From Campylorhamphus procurvoides (Eukaryota; Chordata; Aves; Passeriformes; Dendrocolaptidae): 64,000 nucleotides of DNA. The stretch spans positions 126,136 to 190,135 of the forward strand of contig WBMV01005154.1 in NCBI GenBank assembly GCA_013396655.1, given 5' to 3'. The notes beneath the pieces are model-generated. The model did not search any database, had not been told where the DNA came from, and saw only the letters and a program-made list of their open reading frames with translations. Shown one piece after another: positions 36,057-50,376 of the stretch. Position 1 is the first letter of the stretch. Each line of letters begins with the position of its first letter. Position numbers and translations under genes: made by a program.

Positions 36057-39000
36057 TTCACGACATGGTATATCTCAAGATACACCATGAAAATGGTATA
36101 ATTCAAAAATTTCTGAAAAAGTTCTTTTTCCACAATATCTATATGTTGTGAACCACATATGAAAAAAATTCCATAGGTCACTAATACCACCTTAAGCATT
36201 CATTCCTAAAACGTGCAGGTAAGTAGTGTCTGATCCATTTGCATATATAAAAGAGATTAACAGAAATGCTGGCAAATGAGGACTGGAAAAAATAAAACTT
36301 GGGAAAAAAAAAGAGAAAGAAGGATTTTTTCTTTCTGGTATTTCTCTTTTACATGAATCATGTTTATGAGATACTGTAGAGATAGTCAGACCTCTATATT
36401 TTCTACAGAGGCTGTGGGGAAAAGCTGTCTCCATAATTAGCTTCCTTTGTCTAAATGTGGAGACCCAAATACTTTTGATAGTAGTACATAGAATGATGGT
36501 CCAGTTAGTTGATGGTAAGATCAATTTAGACCTCTTGACTTTCCAGCTAAGTGCTTCTCTTAAAAAAGCTGACTTTGTGAGGGGTGAAGAATGGATTTTC
36601 TCCCATTTGTTAAGTATTAAATGCTCAAATATGTGAGAAATTATTCACAGGCACCCCTTTTTCAGAAACCCGACATACTAACCCCCCCCTTTGTAATAGA
36701 GCAATTCCACAGAACCAGTTTGTTACTGAAAATTAAGACTGTTAATCTAATCCCAAACATTTTTTCACACTCAGAAACAAAGGCTGAGAAGGAAGTAAGC
36801 AAGATGCTTTGTATAGAATCTCTCACTAATAATAAATAAGCACAGAATGTATGTCTGGGAGATTTTTGTCTTTCTTTAAAATATAATCCTACATAAAATG
36901 CAGCTTTTTATTTTGTGTTGAGCTTTATCCTTATAGCTTATCCTTATTATCTCAAAATAGTTTCTAGTCACAACAAATAAAGCACCTTTTGAGTTGTAAA
37001 TATAGCAAAAGGCAAACTGCAGTGCATACTTTCTTCTATAAGTTAGACGAGGGAGAGTGTTGGATATTTGTTAAATGTCTATGATCAGGTACGCATCTCT
37101 AGTGTTCTCCTTTGGAGAGTGCAAGCTCCTTTTGTGAAATGAACATCATCTTTTCAAAGCACCAGCCTTGTTTCAAGAGCCATGGAGTTATCTTCCTGTC
37201 ATATATGCTGTAGAGATTACAGCCCTGAGATAGCATACACACACACTCTGTACACTCCTACACAGGTAATATATACCATTATTTGAGATTCTGTGCTGCA
37301 AGCAAGTAAGGCACAATAACTACTGACAAACACAAGACCTTATTCCACATATACAGTAAAAGAAAAATTATTTGGAGATTAAAAGTAAAGCTAAAATCAC
37401 ATCCTGCAGCACTAGTGCAGTGCAGATCAAATACAAAAGGAAAAGGAACTTAAACTGTCTGCCTGGGGAAAACATTCTCATCTGATGGATCAGTAGAGGA
37501 CTGAAGCACCTTTACCGAGAGAATCTAACAAGATATAGTCAATATTAATGATGAGAAAAAGGTAGCATTTTTTTTTTGAGTTCAGTAGGGATTTAGCCTG
37601 AAATTTTTTGCATATCTTCTGCTGCTACACAAAAGCACAGTCCTAAACCAATGCTTGAATTTCTGAAATTCTAGAAATATACCTTACTTCAGAAGTTGCT
37701 AGTAACTGTAGTGTGTTTACAGACTGGTTAAAGAAAAAAAAAATCCCAGCCATTAATATGTTGCTGAATTAAAGAAATGTATTTGCAGCAGACAGATGAT
37801 TTCAATGAAAATTTAAGGAACAATTCTTAATTCTAAAGGGACATATCATATGCAGCACACAAAATTAGGAAAACACAAATCAGCTATTAATTGTGGTTGC
37901 TTTCACCATAAAATATATATTAGGTATTAAAGCATCAGAAAATCTGTTCAGGAAAAATACACCAGGAGAAGACCAGGAAGTACAGTGTAGGGAACATTAC
38001 AAATTGTGTATTTTTATTATGAAACACAGTATCACAGTGCCAATTATTGTTGGTTCAAGGACAAACACTGTGCAAAGAAACTGGGACATACACAGAAGAG
38101 ATGTACAGGTCAGTGCAAAAAGGACCTCATGGGGACAATACCTGAGAATTCCAGAATCATCAGCTTGCAGACGACAGCACAGGGTCCATGGAGAATACCT
38201 TAACATCTCCACAGCTGTTTAATTTAGAAGTTATTATTTGAATTCCTTTGCAAGTGAAAGCAATGCAATATAAAATTGAGCTTGATCCAGAGTCTGCTGC
38301 TTCTATAATCTCATGGCAGGTTTGTTGGAGGCTACTTAAGAAGGTGAAATTGCAGAAAACTTCAGTATTTCTAAAATATATAATAGGAAAATCCTCATTC
38401 CCCTGAGTGTTGTAATAGTGAAGGTAACATATAGCTGTAAACAACATATGTTAAATCCTTATGTTGTGAAACGAGGAGGTCATGCATTATTTGGTACAGG
38501 ATGGCTGAGAAAGATTCAGTTGGACTAGCAAAGTGTAATGCGTTTGCAGGCTTGAAAATAATTATGGACTCCAGCCCAAAACAAAAATAACTATTCCAAA
38601 TGTTTGCACAATTAAAACTGTCTTTAGAATGGTATTAGAACCATACACATAATTAAGACCCATCAGCATAATGTAGCTGTGAAAAAAGGCAAGCTAAGAG
38701 AGGGTGTACTAAGCAAAGTGCCAAGAGCAATAGAAAAGTGTTAATATCATCAGTCAAGAAAATCTTGAGGTCTCTCCATGCTATAAAGTGTATATGGATT
38801 TACTTTTTTATGATTTAAAAAAGGAACAGTTATCCATGTGCATGAATTCATCTATCATTTAAAAAATTACACACCTTTTGTTAATGAGAATGGATGCATA
38901 TTGCAAGTGTAATATACATTGCTGCACTCAGAACTGTTGTTGAACTGGTGCTCGGAATTTTTTTTTTTCTTTCTTTTTGATTTGTACTTCTACTTTGTAA

Positions 39001-40420
39001 GATAAAATGTTGTTATCCAGGTTTCCATCAATTATGTCCAGGATTTAGTATGGACTAATTAAATGATCACATGTTAGCCATCACAGATGAATTCATATAA
39101 TCTAAGAAATAATCTAAGAAATTTTCACTCCTCAGAAACCATTTATTTCCATTTTTTCTGAAGTGTAGTAACTGATCCAAGAGATAATTTTAGCCTATTT
39201 CAGTGCAAAGCCAAGCACAGTCACCAGAGTTACGACCACAGCACACAGCATCACGTAGGCACTGAGTAATAACAGTCTAATGAATCTCATAACTCTGTTC
39301 CTTCTCCAAGCTGCTCAGGCACATGAAAGTATGAAGGCTTTCTTGATACAGTCATAGCAGGAAGAGGAAGGCAGTATTTTCTTACCTTGTAGTGCTGTGA
39401 TTTCAGCATAGTGATTTTTAGGAAATTTTACAGCAGATAGGGGGACTCTTGTTTAAGGTTCAACAAACACATTTACTTTACTTTTGCACTATCAGCATCA
39501 ATATTAAATTGTATTTTCCTCATCAGTCAAGAGCTGCTTCTGAAGGGCTAACATACCTCTTCTTCTTTATAAGTCATTATCCATACAGAAACTATTTTTC
39601 CAATGAGACGCTGTGATCTTCCTCAGTAGTGAAAATTCTTCAAATCACAGTTCCTGTGACAGATGGGACAAAAATGTGCTCCAGAGAGGATGTATAAACC
39701 AGCTAAGTCTGCAGCATATTCTGTATCATGATAGAAATCTGGACAGTAATGGATTTGTAATTTTTGTGTGACATTTTAGTCATTAAGACTATTTAAGATG
39801 TAAGAATTTTAGATTGGTTCAGTGGATATGATGAAGGCTTCACTGAGATTTGCCTGTTTTCTATTCACTATGGCCATTTAAGACCCTACAAAAGCAATAA
39901 CATGTACAAATAAATAAGCTTTGCATACTTCTAACCTGTAAATAAGTACCACTAGTATTGATACAGCTGCCTTTCTGTGACTTGTCTTCATGTTGTGAAA
40001 AAGGAAAAGTATCTTTGTCCATGTTCCACAGTGAGAAAGATAAACCATAATGGTATAAATCAAGATTGGCTCTTTACCCCAATATCCCTTTCCACTCACT
40101 GTTGAGACTGCCTGTGTTTCAAAGCAGACTATAGATGCCATCCATAAAGGTCTCCTCAATATTTATTCTTTGACAAAGCTAGCTAAAAACACATAACAGA
40201 CAAATGATAGCAGCAACAGTACCATGAAACGCACCCATGTCTCACCTAACATAAATTTAGGATGCAGCCAGGTGAATATATGATTATGGGATGCAGAAGA
40301 CATTTTCAGGTTCTTTAGCCTACAAGTTGATAGAAAAACAGAATGAGAAACAGGTGAAAAGTGTTTACTGGGAAACAAACTGCTTTTCTGAGTCACACCA
40401 CCAGCTTTCAACACTGTGAA
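36057..40420. other. AT-rich sequence, nothing recognised
   Basis: About 4.4 kb without a supported gene or transposon. Several overlapping open frames at 37893-38447 on both strands mutually exclude each other and show no domain. A 12-bp tandem duplication (ATAATCTAAGAA type) lies near 39097-39120. Confidence 0.45.
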
Positions 40421-40463
40421 TATATATACAGTATATATATGTATATATACAGTATATATATAA
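40419..40463. repeat. palindromic TA/CAG tandem repeat
   Basis: Two copies of a unit of about 22 bp, TATATATACAGTATATATAT, joined by a G. Each unit is nearly self-complementary, so the locus can form a hairpin or cruciform and is likely length-variable. Confidence 0.8.
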
Positions 40464-43400
40464 CATGTTGGCTATTGTATTTTTACTGGTGTCAACTTTG
40501 AATACATTGCAAGGTTTAATATCCCTTGCATGGGAGAGGTATGGTATATGTATATAAAGGGAGATAAAACTTTCCTATTTATAGTGTGAAATGCTGTGAA
40601 AGTTTCAAAACTAAGATGACAGTCTCTTTGAGCCTGTTTTTCTACTAAATATAACCTACAGCACATACTTTTAATTGTATGATAACTATTTTAGCATTTA
40701 TAGTGTAATTGTCATATGATTCTAACTGTAATAGCTGCAGAATGTCTTACTTTTTTGACTGAGATAAGCAAATGTGTTTTTCTTGTAATTGTGCTGCATT
40801 TGATGTGCAATTACATAGTAAATAAGATGTGGGAAAAAAAATTGTAACCTATCCAATCCAAATTTAGGTCATAAAAGAGTGACAGGACTCAGCATCTCAA
40901 AGATTATCAGATGTCACCTGCTTTGTTGGAACTACGGTAAGAGTGGGATGCAATTGAGCTCTCAATATGAAGTTATTACATATTAGAAATATTGCAACTA
41001 AATTGTTGCTAACAACAAAAAAATAACTCCAAATGTTTTTTATATAAAGGCAGTCTGGACATTTTGTGTATTAGCAACTGCAATGAATATTTTTATGGTT
41101 AAATCATGGATGAATTTAGGACAGTTGTCCTTTAAGATTTTGAGGTAAGGGATTATCTTTTTTAAAATCCATGGTTAAAAAGTTACATGCGCTTTCCTTG
41201 ATCAAGTTGTTATGTATGTCTCTTTGAAAAACCAAAACAACAAAAAGCAAACCAAGCAAATGAATCAAACAAACCAGCAATATATGTGCATGCTTATCTT
41301 TAAACAGAGTGATACAATTAAGTCAGAAGGATGCTGATGTGATTAAAGAGAAGCTCAAAAGCTAATTTCTTAGTTAGGGTTTGCATGGAACAAAACATTC
41401 CTTAAGTCTTCCTCTGCTTAGTCCAGGATGTCTTCTGACAGACAGTTTGGTTAACTTGTGTCAAGCAAATGTGGTAACTATCCCAGTGAAATTGTCTTGC
41501 TGGACATACACAGGCTCTTGTGCTGGCTTCTAACTTGAATACTGATCACGCTTAATTTTCTGAGTCCTAACAGAATCCAGGCATTTTTACTTACTCGGAT
41601 GTTTATAAGCACTGTCCAAATACTTGGGATTCAATTCATCTCGTTTGAAATACTTAGCTCATACTCTAAAGATAAAGTATCCATCTTGCTTTCCTTTTCC
41701 AGTCAGTGGGAAGAAAAAGGTAGTGCAGAAGTATATTTCACATCACCTATTTTCAGAAAATTTAAAGATTAGATACATTTTTCCTCATTTATTATGAGTG
41801 GGTGACTTGTTTAGTCTTAGAAAACTAGCAACAACCCTATAGTTACTGAACTTACTGTGAAATGAATGCCTAGTTTTGTCTTCAGCACACTTGCCCAAGT
41901 GCTGAGGTGCTACAGTCCTTCTTCAGTCAATAATGCTCCTTTAGACATACAGACAGAAAGACAATTTCGTAAATCTTCTAGATTGTCCCCCAAACAGTTC
42001 ATTCACTATATTAGAGTTGAATAGGTACCATCTGTGATTTTTAAAGTACATTTAGCCTTTTCCCTTTATTTTATTTACTTATAATAAATTCTATAAAAAT
42101 CAAATGTGTGACTTGTTGAATAAGATATCATGAATGAGAGTAACTGAATTTGTCCTACAGTAAAATTTCTCAAAGAAATTTGAGGTTTTTCACTAGCACT
42201 TTAAAAACAAAATATTGAACATAATGTATTATAATGTAAATTCTATCAAACACCATGTCATTAACATTTAACAATCTTGTTTATTCAAGTCAATCCATCT
42301 ATATATACAAATCTGATATTTGTTTTTTTAAAAATTTAACATGCGTAAGTGCCCATAAATCAGTTATGACAATCATTGTTAAAACAATCAATAGTAAGGA
42401 ATATGCATTAATTCAAATAGTATTGATAGCCACATGAACCTGCATCAGTCTTCTGTGAAATAAGAAAAATGAGACATCCTTTTTAAATCAATATTTTCCT
42501 TTTTATGTCATTCATTTGAAGAGTATCAATAATACATTACTTTATACCTTATGTGTCAGTAGCCCTACTTTTAAATGTAGAGATATCTTGAAAAAATACT
42601 GAAGTGAGGCAAAAGAAAAAAGTCATCAAAGCAATGACCTGCTAAAAAGCTTACGTTCATCCATTGTATTGTGGTTATTCATCTGAACTAAAATATGTAT
42701 GGGCAGCATTACTGTTTAGATATATTATTTATGACTCAGACCTCAATAACAGATGTTTGTATACCACATTTATCCTGGAGTTAAAGAGCAAGAGGAATAG
42801 CAAGAAAACTCAGTATTGCCTTTATCTCTCCTCAGACATAAGAACCATGGAGTTAAGCAGGTGTACACACCAAAGTGCAAATACAAGATGTGGAATTACA
42901 ACATCCATTCATCACAAAAGAAACATTTTAATTGGTTATATGTGGAAAATATCTACTTGACAGTCAGTTTCTCACTTTTTACATAAGTGCTTTGCTGCTT
43001 GGATGCCTAATCTTGTTTAGTATAGGGAAAGTAATTTGACATGAAAGTACCTAGATGGCTGCCGAAAATTAATTGCCAATTAAAAAAGAAAAATGTTTGT
43101 GCTACTCTATAAACAAGCCAACATATAAACCTTTCAGTCTTGTTGCTTTATTTATGTCTTTGTAGATCTGGTTTCAAGCTATTTGCATACAATTTACAAA
43201 TTCATATTATAATTCTCCAGTATATTTATGATTTTATAGTTGTATATATTTTACCTCTATGAAAAATATTTATTTCTTTATGCTTCTGTTGCTTATTATT
43301 TAACAAAAACATTTCATTACATTTGATAGTTTATGTCTCTTCCTTAGAATGGGGCATTTTTATTTGTAGGGCTCAAAGAAAGAAGTTTATTTTTCACGAC

Positions 43401-46400
43401 ATTAAAAAAAAAATAAGCCAAACCTCAAAACGATGGACTCCTGTTTCTAACTTCCCATAGCTTCCTCAGTTTCCTTTCAAGTGAGGGTGAATACCCCAAT
43501 GATTCAAAGTATAAAGGTTAATCTGAGTGGAAAATGAAAGCTTTAACAGGATTGTAAAGCTTAAGGACTCCTTTCAGCACTAAAGAGACTTTTGAAAGCG
43601 GCTGAGCCATAGAAATTTCATGAGCACCATGGAATAGCCCCCTTAGATCCAAAATGCAATTCAAATGGCATAGTTGGTTGAATCCATCAGTAGAAATGGA
43701 TACTGGCTTCCATTTTCCTCCTTCTCCTCCCAAAATTATGTTTCTACATGTTGAGTAGATAGTGTCAATCAATATTATGTCCACATAAATGTTAGCAATT
43801 ATGAATAGGATAGATTTCTGAATAGCATAAATTTAAGGTAGTAATAGAAAACTAATCTTGTATGATTTTTAAACTGCAGCATAAGTATATATTTTTTAAA
43901 TTTTAAAAGTTTTTATTATTTCTTTGTGTTTGAGGGGGAGTTTTTCTGGTTTTTGATTGAAATGTATCCCCAGTAGGTGAAATTCAACCCCTTAACCTTA
44001 CATTAATAAACTGGGAATATCTATGGTTGTTCAAAACTGTTGCTCCTTATGTTAACCTTTCTATTCAGTCTTCAAACCCATGTAAGTGAGGCAAGTCAGT
44101 GCTCCTTTTATAAAGCCAATCCAAAAGAGATTTTAATGAGAAAGGAAAAAAATCCCAAACAAACCAAATCAGAACAAAAAACAAAACAAAAACAAAAGAA
44201 CAAAACCCAAGTCCACAAAGTTTTGAAGAAGTTTTGACAATTGTAAATCTCTTGGCCAAAAAAAATGACTCCTAGACATCTGATTTACAGATTTAACCAC
44301 CACAAAAGACTGCAAACCATTTGTGAAGATTCGTTCAGGATAAAACTATATGATAGGAAACTCCTGTTCACACTTATACGGTGCTCAGTTTTCTCACAAA
44401 ACCTGTGGTTCCATTTGAAGCATCAATAATGTGGAGATAATGCCAGGGTCACTTATTATGACTGTGCGAAACATCTCTGTAATCCTCAAAAGACAGACAT
44501 ATTACATACAATAGCTGCCATTCAAGGCATGAATTAACAAACAGGGATCCATCCTATTTTCCTTTTCTCTTTTAATTAGAATTATAAGAATAAAAACAAT
44601 ATATCATATGTAGATTTTGTTGAATGCAGCTTTCTACTGAAGAAGAAAGTTAATAAAAGAACATTAATGTAATGTTAATCACTAACAAAAAGCTAGTTTT
44701 TAATCTTGATAAAAATAATTTTTAAAATTAAATGAATTAAATTTTATTTCAGATCCTGAAATTTTTGTTGCAATTGCATCCATTTTTCCATTCTTTGGAG
44801 TCGTTTAAATGATAAAGGGTCATAAAGGTCACAAAAAGGTCTATCAATCTGCAAAGTTATCAAAAACCTCAGATAAAGATGTGTTCAAATAAGTTCTCAG
44901 AACTTAAGTAACATTCAACATGATAGCCAGGTAGCTATAGATGCAAGAAGTAATAGCATTTGAAAAAAATTTATCTTCTCCATAATAATCCCTACAACTG
45001 AGGGTATTATTAAGTTGGTCTACAATTTTGTGGTCTTTTTCATTTCCTTATTTCTGTGAAGAGCTGTATCAACCATTGTAATAAAAAAAGACAAACACAA
45101 AGTATCTACCCCTTACATTCCTAAGAGATTATTGTAGTCTGTGCTTTTGGACACAAGATTTAGACTTATTTATTTTAGCTTCCCTCTAGCAACTGAGACA
45201 TATATCCTGAAAAGCACCAATTACTTCTGATAAACACCAGAATTCTCTTAGCTATGTAGGTCACCCTTCACTTGCTCTTAACTAACTATAGAAAGCAATT
45301 CAAAGTCCTCTGTGTCTGACCTGCTTAAGATATTCTGCCTTCCCGTGGTCCCTAACATTGTTAGGTTGCTTCTCACTGGAACAATAAGATAGCGTATTGC
45401 AAAGAAAATCTTATGGAAGTAGTGAATCTTTTCATAAAGGGGAATTCATTGATAAACCTCACCTGTGAATTCACTTGCCCACTACTTACTTTGTGATTTT
45501 CATCCCAAAGTCTTTTTCTTTTATTTTACTTTGTAAGTTACAACCTACTGAACTTCAGCTGTACCCACTCAAGTGAAGGAACAAACAAATCTTGCCAAGA
45601 TGGTAAACACAGTTCTTTCCTCCAGTGGAAAAGAAACAAGAGAAAGATCATTTTATTTTCATATAAATACTTAATAGAAACATTGACATAACTCAACATA
45701 CACCATTGTACTAAAAAAGGTGAAATAAACATCAGTTATCTGAATAATTTGCAAAATCATAGGCCAAACTTGTTTGCGGATCATACAGAAGAAGTTGTTC
45801 TTGTGAAATCTGTATTAAATTACCTTTTTTCAAATATCATAATGTTGCGAGCAGATAACTACCAACAGCATCTAACACATCTATTTCTATTTCTGCCTGA
45901 AACCAGAAATTATAAATGCAAGTTTGTTTTTTTGTTTTGTTTTCTTTAATTGTATTTGTTTTTCTCAAAAATGTAAGTTTGTTAAATGTTTGGAGCTGAG
46001 CCACAGATTAGTATAAGTTCCATTCTCACCTTCTTGTCCTACATTCCCAGGTGCGTTTACAATTCTCCATGAACTGAGATGGGCACTTCCATACCTATAT
46101 ATGTTGAGTTATATTCTTAAAAATCAGTCATCAGCTGAGGATAGCTTTCAGTTGTTAAGTGTTTGGTGATCAAATTCTTTAGACATTGTAGTGATGCAAG
46201 ATATATAATCAGCCAACAAAAACATCACACTTACAGCAATATCTATGAAAGACATTCTACTGAAGAAATTATTTATTTAGTAGTGTCAAACCAAAATTGA
46301 GTCAAGAGTATCACTTCATGTTTCAGCCTTCTGCGGTTCTTGTCATGTCACATATTGAAAACCAGAATAACTCAGCAGTGATTCAGTCTTTCAGAAAAAA

Positions 46401-47516
46401 CAGAATATCCAATTTGGATAAAACAATGTATACAAATTTTCACATATATAGTTAGACTTGAAAAATAAGACCAACTATCAGTCAATAATTTTACAGTTGT
46501 TTAGAGATGACATTGTGGGACTGATTCTTTTTTTCTTTGGCGAATGTAGTTAGTTATATGTAAAGATGGTTCTTTCACTTACCTTTGTGATGGAATAACC
46601 CCTGTTTTTCAATTAAGTAAATAAGCTCCAAGGTTATTTCAGTGCTACGTCCCACACCAGCTCTCAGAATTAGAAGCAGCAAAGGTGGAACAGTTAATAT
46701 TAAAATGGTTTTGAAGTTTTTAATTCATTACTGAAGTTTTCATAAAGGAGGGGAAAAAGCTTCAAATTCTTATTCAAAAGAAAGTACTGTCCTGCTTTTT
46801 AGGAAAACTGAGTAACCTGTGACCACAGCAAATTAATCCTGAGAAATTCCCATCAAGGTACCTACACGTATCTTTCAGCCTTTCCATTTCCTATGTTTCC
46901 TAACTTGTGATACTCACCAGAAACAATGTCTTGAAGCGAGATAATTTACTTTCATTTATGGATAAAATATGCCCACAAAAGAGATAAATCAGGAGGTGTC
47001 CATTTTAGGAATCATTTTACTGATACATTGCTCATGTTTTTTTTCTTCTCCTTAAGAAACTCTGTGACACTGCAACTAAGATAGATTGAGGTTTTGTTTC
47101 TACTTTGAAAGCTGTGATAAAAGAAACCACTCAAGGTCTGTGTCTCAGTTACACACTAATGGGAGGAATTACATTCATCTACCTCCTAGGCCTTCTCTAC
47201 TAAACCCTGGTAAAGAAGAGCTCCGAAACATAGAGAATTAATATAGCCAGACAGTAAAGGCTTTTAAAGAAAATTTAGAAATTTCAGATGATATTTGTAA
47301 TAAGAAAGAGGATAAAGAATTACAAACCTTGTTTGTCCAAATCTTTGTTTTAAATAACTGTGAATTTGGGGCACACAAACAATATAATGCAGCAAAATTA
47401 CTCATGCAAGCTAGTATAGCCACAGTAGTGCAGAGCTCTACATAGCCTCGTTAATTTTACTGAGGTGTAGGGTTTGTGAGTTTAGACATAGCACTACCTC
47501 CATGGCTATATTGCTT
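40464..47516. other. AT-rich sequence, nothing firmly recognised
   Basis: About 7 kb without a supported gene or transposon. It includes an A-rich (CAAAA)n-like stretch at about 44155-44212. The 88-codon minus-strand frame 43518-43784 has mixed composition and looks protein-like, but no family, splice site or conserved motif could be assigned. The right end of this block may be decayed internal sequence of the neighbouring LTR element. Confidence 0.45.
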
Positions 47517-47528
47517 CTCCTGACACCA
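47517..47528 (-). other. putative retroviral primer-binding site (tRNA-Leu type)
   Basis: The minus strand reads TGGTGTCAGGAG, the complement of the last 12 bases (with CCA) of a common vertebrate tRNA-Leu. It lies 7 bases beyond the CA that would end the adjacent minus-oriented LTR, in the right order and orientation for reverse-transcription priming. The next bases of a full 18-base site are not conserved. Confidence 0.4.
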
Positions 47529-47535
47529 CACCTAT

Positions 47536-47928
47536 TGTTCATAGTTTAATAGCCGTGATGGGAATAGCTCCTCCACTTCCATAAGCCTCTTGGGGTCTGA
47601 AGGGGATTGCAAAATCCCAACGTGGGCAGGAGCAAAGAGATGCAGCACTCCCAGATTGAACAGTCATAGAAAAGCTTTTATATATGCAAAGGGTTTTAAA
47701 GCCCTTCGGGGGTGGGCTTTAGGAGTGAGGATGTGATAGGGTAAGGGTTCAGGGGGAAGGGAGTGGTTTGGGGGCACAGGGAGCAATAGGGGAACAGGAG
47801 GATTGAAACCCAGTGGAAACCCAGGAATGGGGAGTGACAGGTGACGCATCCGATAAGGTCAGGAAGGGGGTGAGGATTAAAAGGCAATGTTGAATTATAA
47901 AGTCTCTGGTCCTTTGGAAGTTATCACA
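47536..47928 (-). mobile_element. LTR (5' LTR of a decayed endogenous retrovirus?)
   Basis: The minus strand starts TGTGATAAC, runs through a C-rich U3-like stretch (47700-47860) and carries a TATA box, CATATATAAAAGC, at 47674-47686. It then passes an R/U5-like part and ends at CA (47536-47537). GC content is well above both flanks. It is followed by a tRNA-Leu-like primer-binding remnant at 47517-47528, which points to an ERV-L-like or other Leu-primed element. No coding gag/pol is recognisable beyond it and no second LTR was found. The family is unassigned. Confidence 0.5.
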
Positions 47929-50260
47929 GCGATGGTCTTGTTTCTAGCGGTTTCTTTTTCCATGATGTGTAATCTGGATGATCCTCTTTCTCAGTCTCCC
48001 ATGTTCCGTGGCAGAGGTTTTTCTCAACAATAGTTGATACTGTGATTCCATCATTGCTTTGGATTGTGCATACAGATGTAGTCTTGGAAACTAGTGATTG
48101 TCTTAAACTCTCCCTGTGAACAGAAAAGCATATAGGGAAACTTCTGACAATATCTGTTAAATGGCATTGACTGCCATAACTGCATCAATCCTCCTCTTAG
48201 AAAAAGCAGCACATGGCTCTGATGTTGTTTTAATAAGCAGAGGTGAAATCCAAGTCATTATATAACCTTTTTTTTTTCCTTGCAGAGCAGTCTGACTTTG
48301 TTCTAGATAGTAATGTGACCAAAGTGAGAAAAAAATGTAGTTTTTAATGAGCTGTCTCAATGGTATTCATCAAAAAGCAAGCTCAGGATTCATCAAAATC
48401 AAACATGTTTATTTGTGTAAGCTATGGTATTAAGTGGAGCACTTCATACAGCTGATGAGAAATCATGAAATAGGAGAGTATCTGTGATGTAAAATGTCAG
48501 CAGTGGCAAGTCCCAGCCCAGGTGTAAGGTGCAATTTGGAACACTATCTTTGATTTAATCTATATAACATTCTTCCATATTGTCAGTTTCTGACATTATT
48601 GTCATTTAATACTTAAACAGATTTTCCTAATGCTGTACAAAATAAACTTCTGATATTTGTGATCAAGTGTATTTATTTATGTATCATATTGATCCCTTCT
48701 AAAGTAAATAAACAATGCTTTTCCTTTAGGAGTTTTGTTTTTTTTTTTTTTAGTTTGCTAACAAGTCGTTCTAAAATGCAGCCTCTTTATTTTTAATAGC
48801 AATCATTTAAGATGTGTTTTTTACACACACTAACTGAACTTCATACTAATTCTTCAATACATTTTAGAGAAGACACTTGAAAATATTTCAGGGACTAAAA
48901 AAATATTACCCGAACACTTGGTGATCAAATATTTTGATATTAAAATCTTCTCCATATGCCATCTTGTGCTAGATAGCTCATTGTCTGCTGTACACTCCAA
49001 CCATGCACCACCTCGACAACCCAGTCTAATAAATAATCTTAGAGCTCTTATAACAGATCATAGGTCAGTGTCTATATTGCCATAATAACTGAAACATTCA
49101 CCTCTACCTCAGTTTCCAACTGGCAAATTTCCATCAGAACTTCCAGATAATGTGCTAAAGCTAGGGTCTCAAAAAGAGAAAAAAAATTGTGATTCTCACA
49201 GCTGCTCCATAAGAAATTTTAATAATTTTATTAGTACAATCACTAAGTAGAGAATAAATGCAATTTTTATAACCTATTTCATAGATACTGCCTATGTTTG
49301 AATCCTTCCTCTGTGTTTTTAGATACCATCCAGCAGTGCTCATCTCTCCCTACCTAAATATCCTATTCACTTCTTCACAATATTTGAAATAACACAATAT
49401 TATTTTAGACTGAATATAACTAGGATAAGATGTGCACTCTTACTTTTTTCACAGTATATTATAAAATCTTCTTAAGAAAATGGCATATTCATAACAGATA
49501 AGAATAATCCTTATCAGGCAGAAAAGGAGCTGAATCTAAGATTCTCACAATCAGGAGGAAGATTTTAACTACTGAACTGAATAAAACAAGAAATCACATC
49601 TTTCTTTAAAAAATTAACTTAGCCCCTAGTATGACAAGAGGACTGAAGGAAAAATACCCTATTTGCAATTGCTTAGGCTCTAAAGAAGGCAAGATTTCAT
49701 TTGTAGACACTTTCTCCCCAAAATATTTTTCTTTTTACCTAAAATTTAAAAAAACATTTTTGTTAATGGTCAATCTGCCATTTTCTTGCCATCCTTCTCT
49801 TCATCATGTAACTATTACAGTAAGTTTTACAAATTAGAATTTTAACTAGATGCTACAAAACTGATTTTTTTTTCATACATGGGTATCTCTTTGTAAAGAC
49901 GCAAAAATATACCAGTCACCCCAAATGATACTTTCTCATCAGTATTTGCAACCAATAAAGGCAGAGAAAGTATTAGATCTAAACTCGCATAAATTTTATG
50001 TATATCCAATGTTTCTGCTTCACTCAACCATGTGATTTTATCCTTCCTCAGAAACTTCAATCAGTATGCTGCTTCTCCAAGGTGCAAAGAGCGTTATGGA
50101 CTTCTGTTCAAATGGCTTGTGGCTGTTGTGTAGCATCACCTAAAGTATGCAGAATTTATATGAAGTGCAACTGTATAACCTTGGACTGTGCTTGTGTTGG
50201 CTTTTACAAGCTAAACAGCATGAAAGCTGTAGTAGGTCAGTATAGATGGCAAACTTCAAA
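47929..50260. other. AT-rich sequence, nothing recognised
   Basis: No exon, RNA gene or transposon is supported. A run of T lies at about 48737-48750. The composition returns to the AT-rich background immediately right of the LTR. Confidence 0.5.
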
Positions 50261-50376
50261 GGAAACAAAAGAAAAGGAAATGAAGGGAAAGGAAACAAAG
50301 GGAAAGGAAATGAAGGAAAAAAAGGAGAAGGAGAAAACAGAGAAGGAAAAGGGAAAGGAGGAAAAGAAAAGCCTAT
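50261..50376 (+). repeat. polypurine (GGAAA/GAAAG)n tract
   Basis: About 115 bases that are almost all A and G, built from imperfect repeats of AGGAAATGAAGGGAAAGGAA. It makes the lysine/glutamate-rich and serine/phenylalanine-rich frames across it artefacts of composition. It is a candidate H-DNA or slippage-prone tract. Confidence 0.9.
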
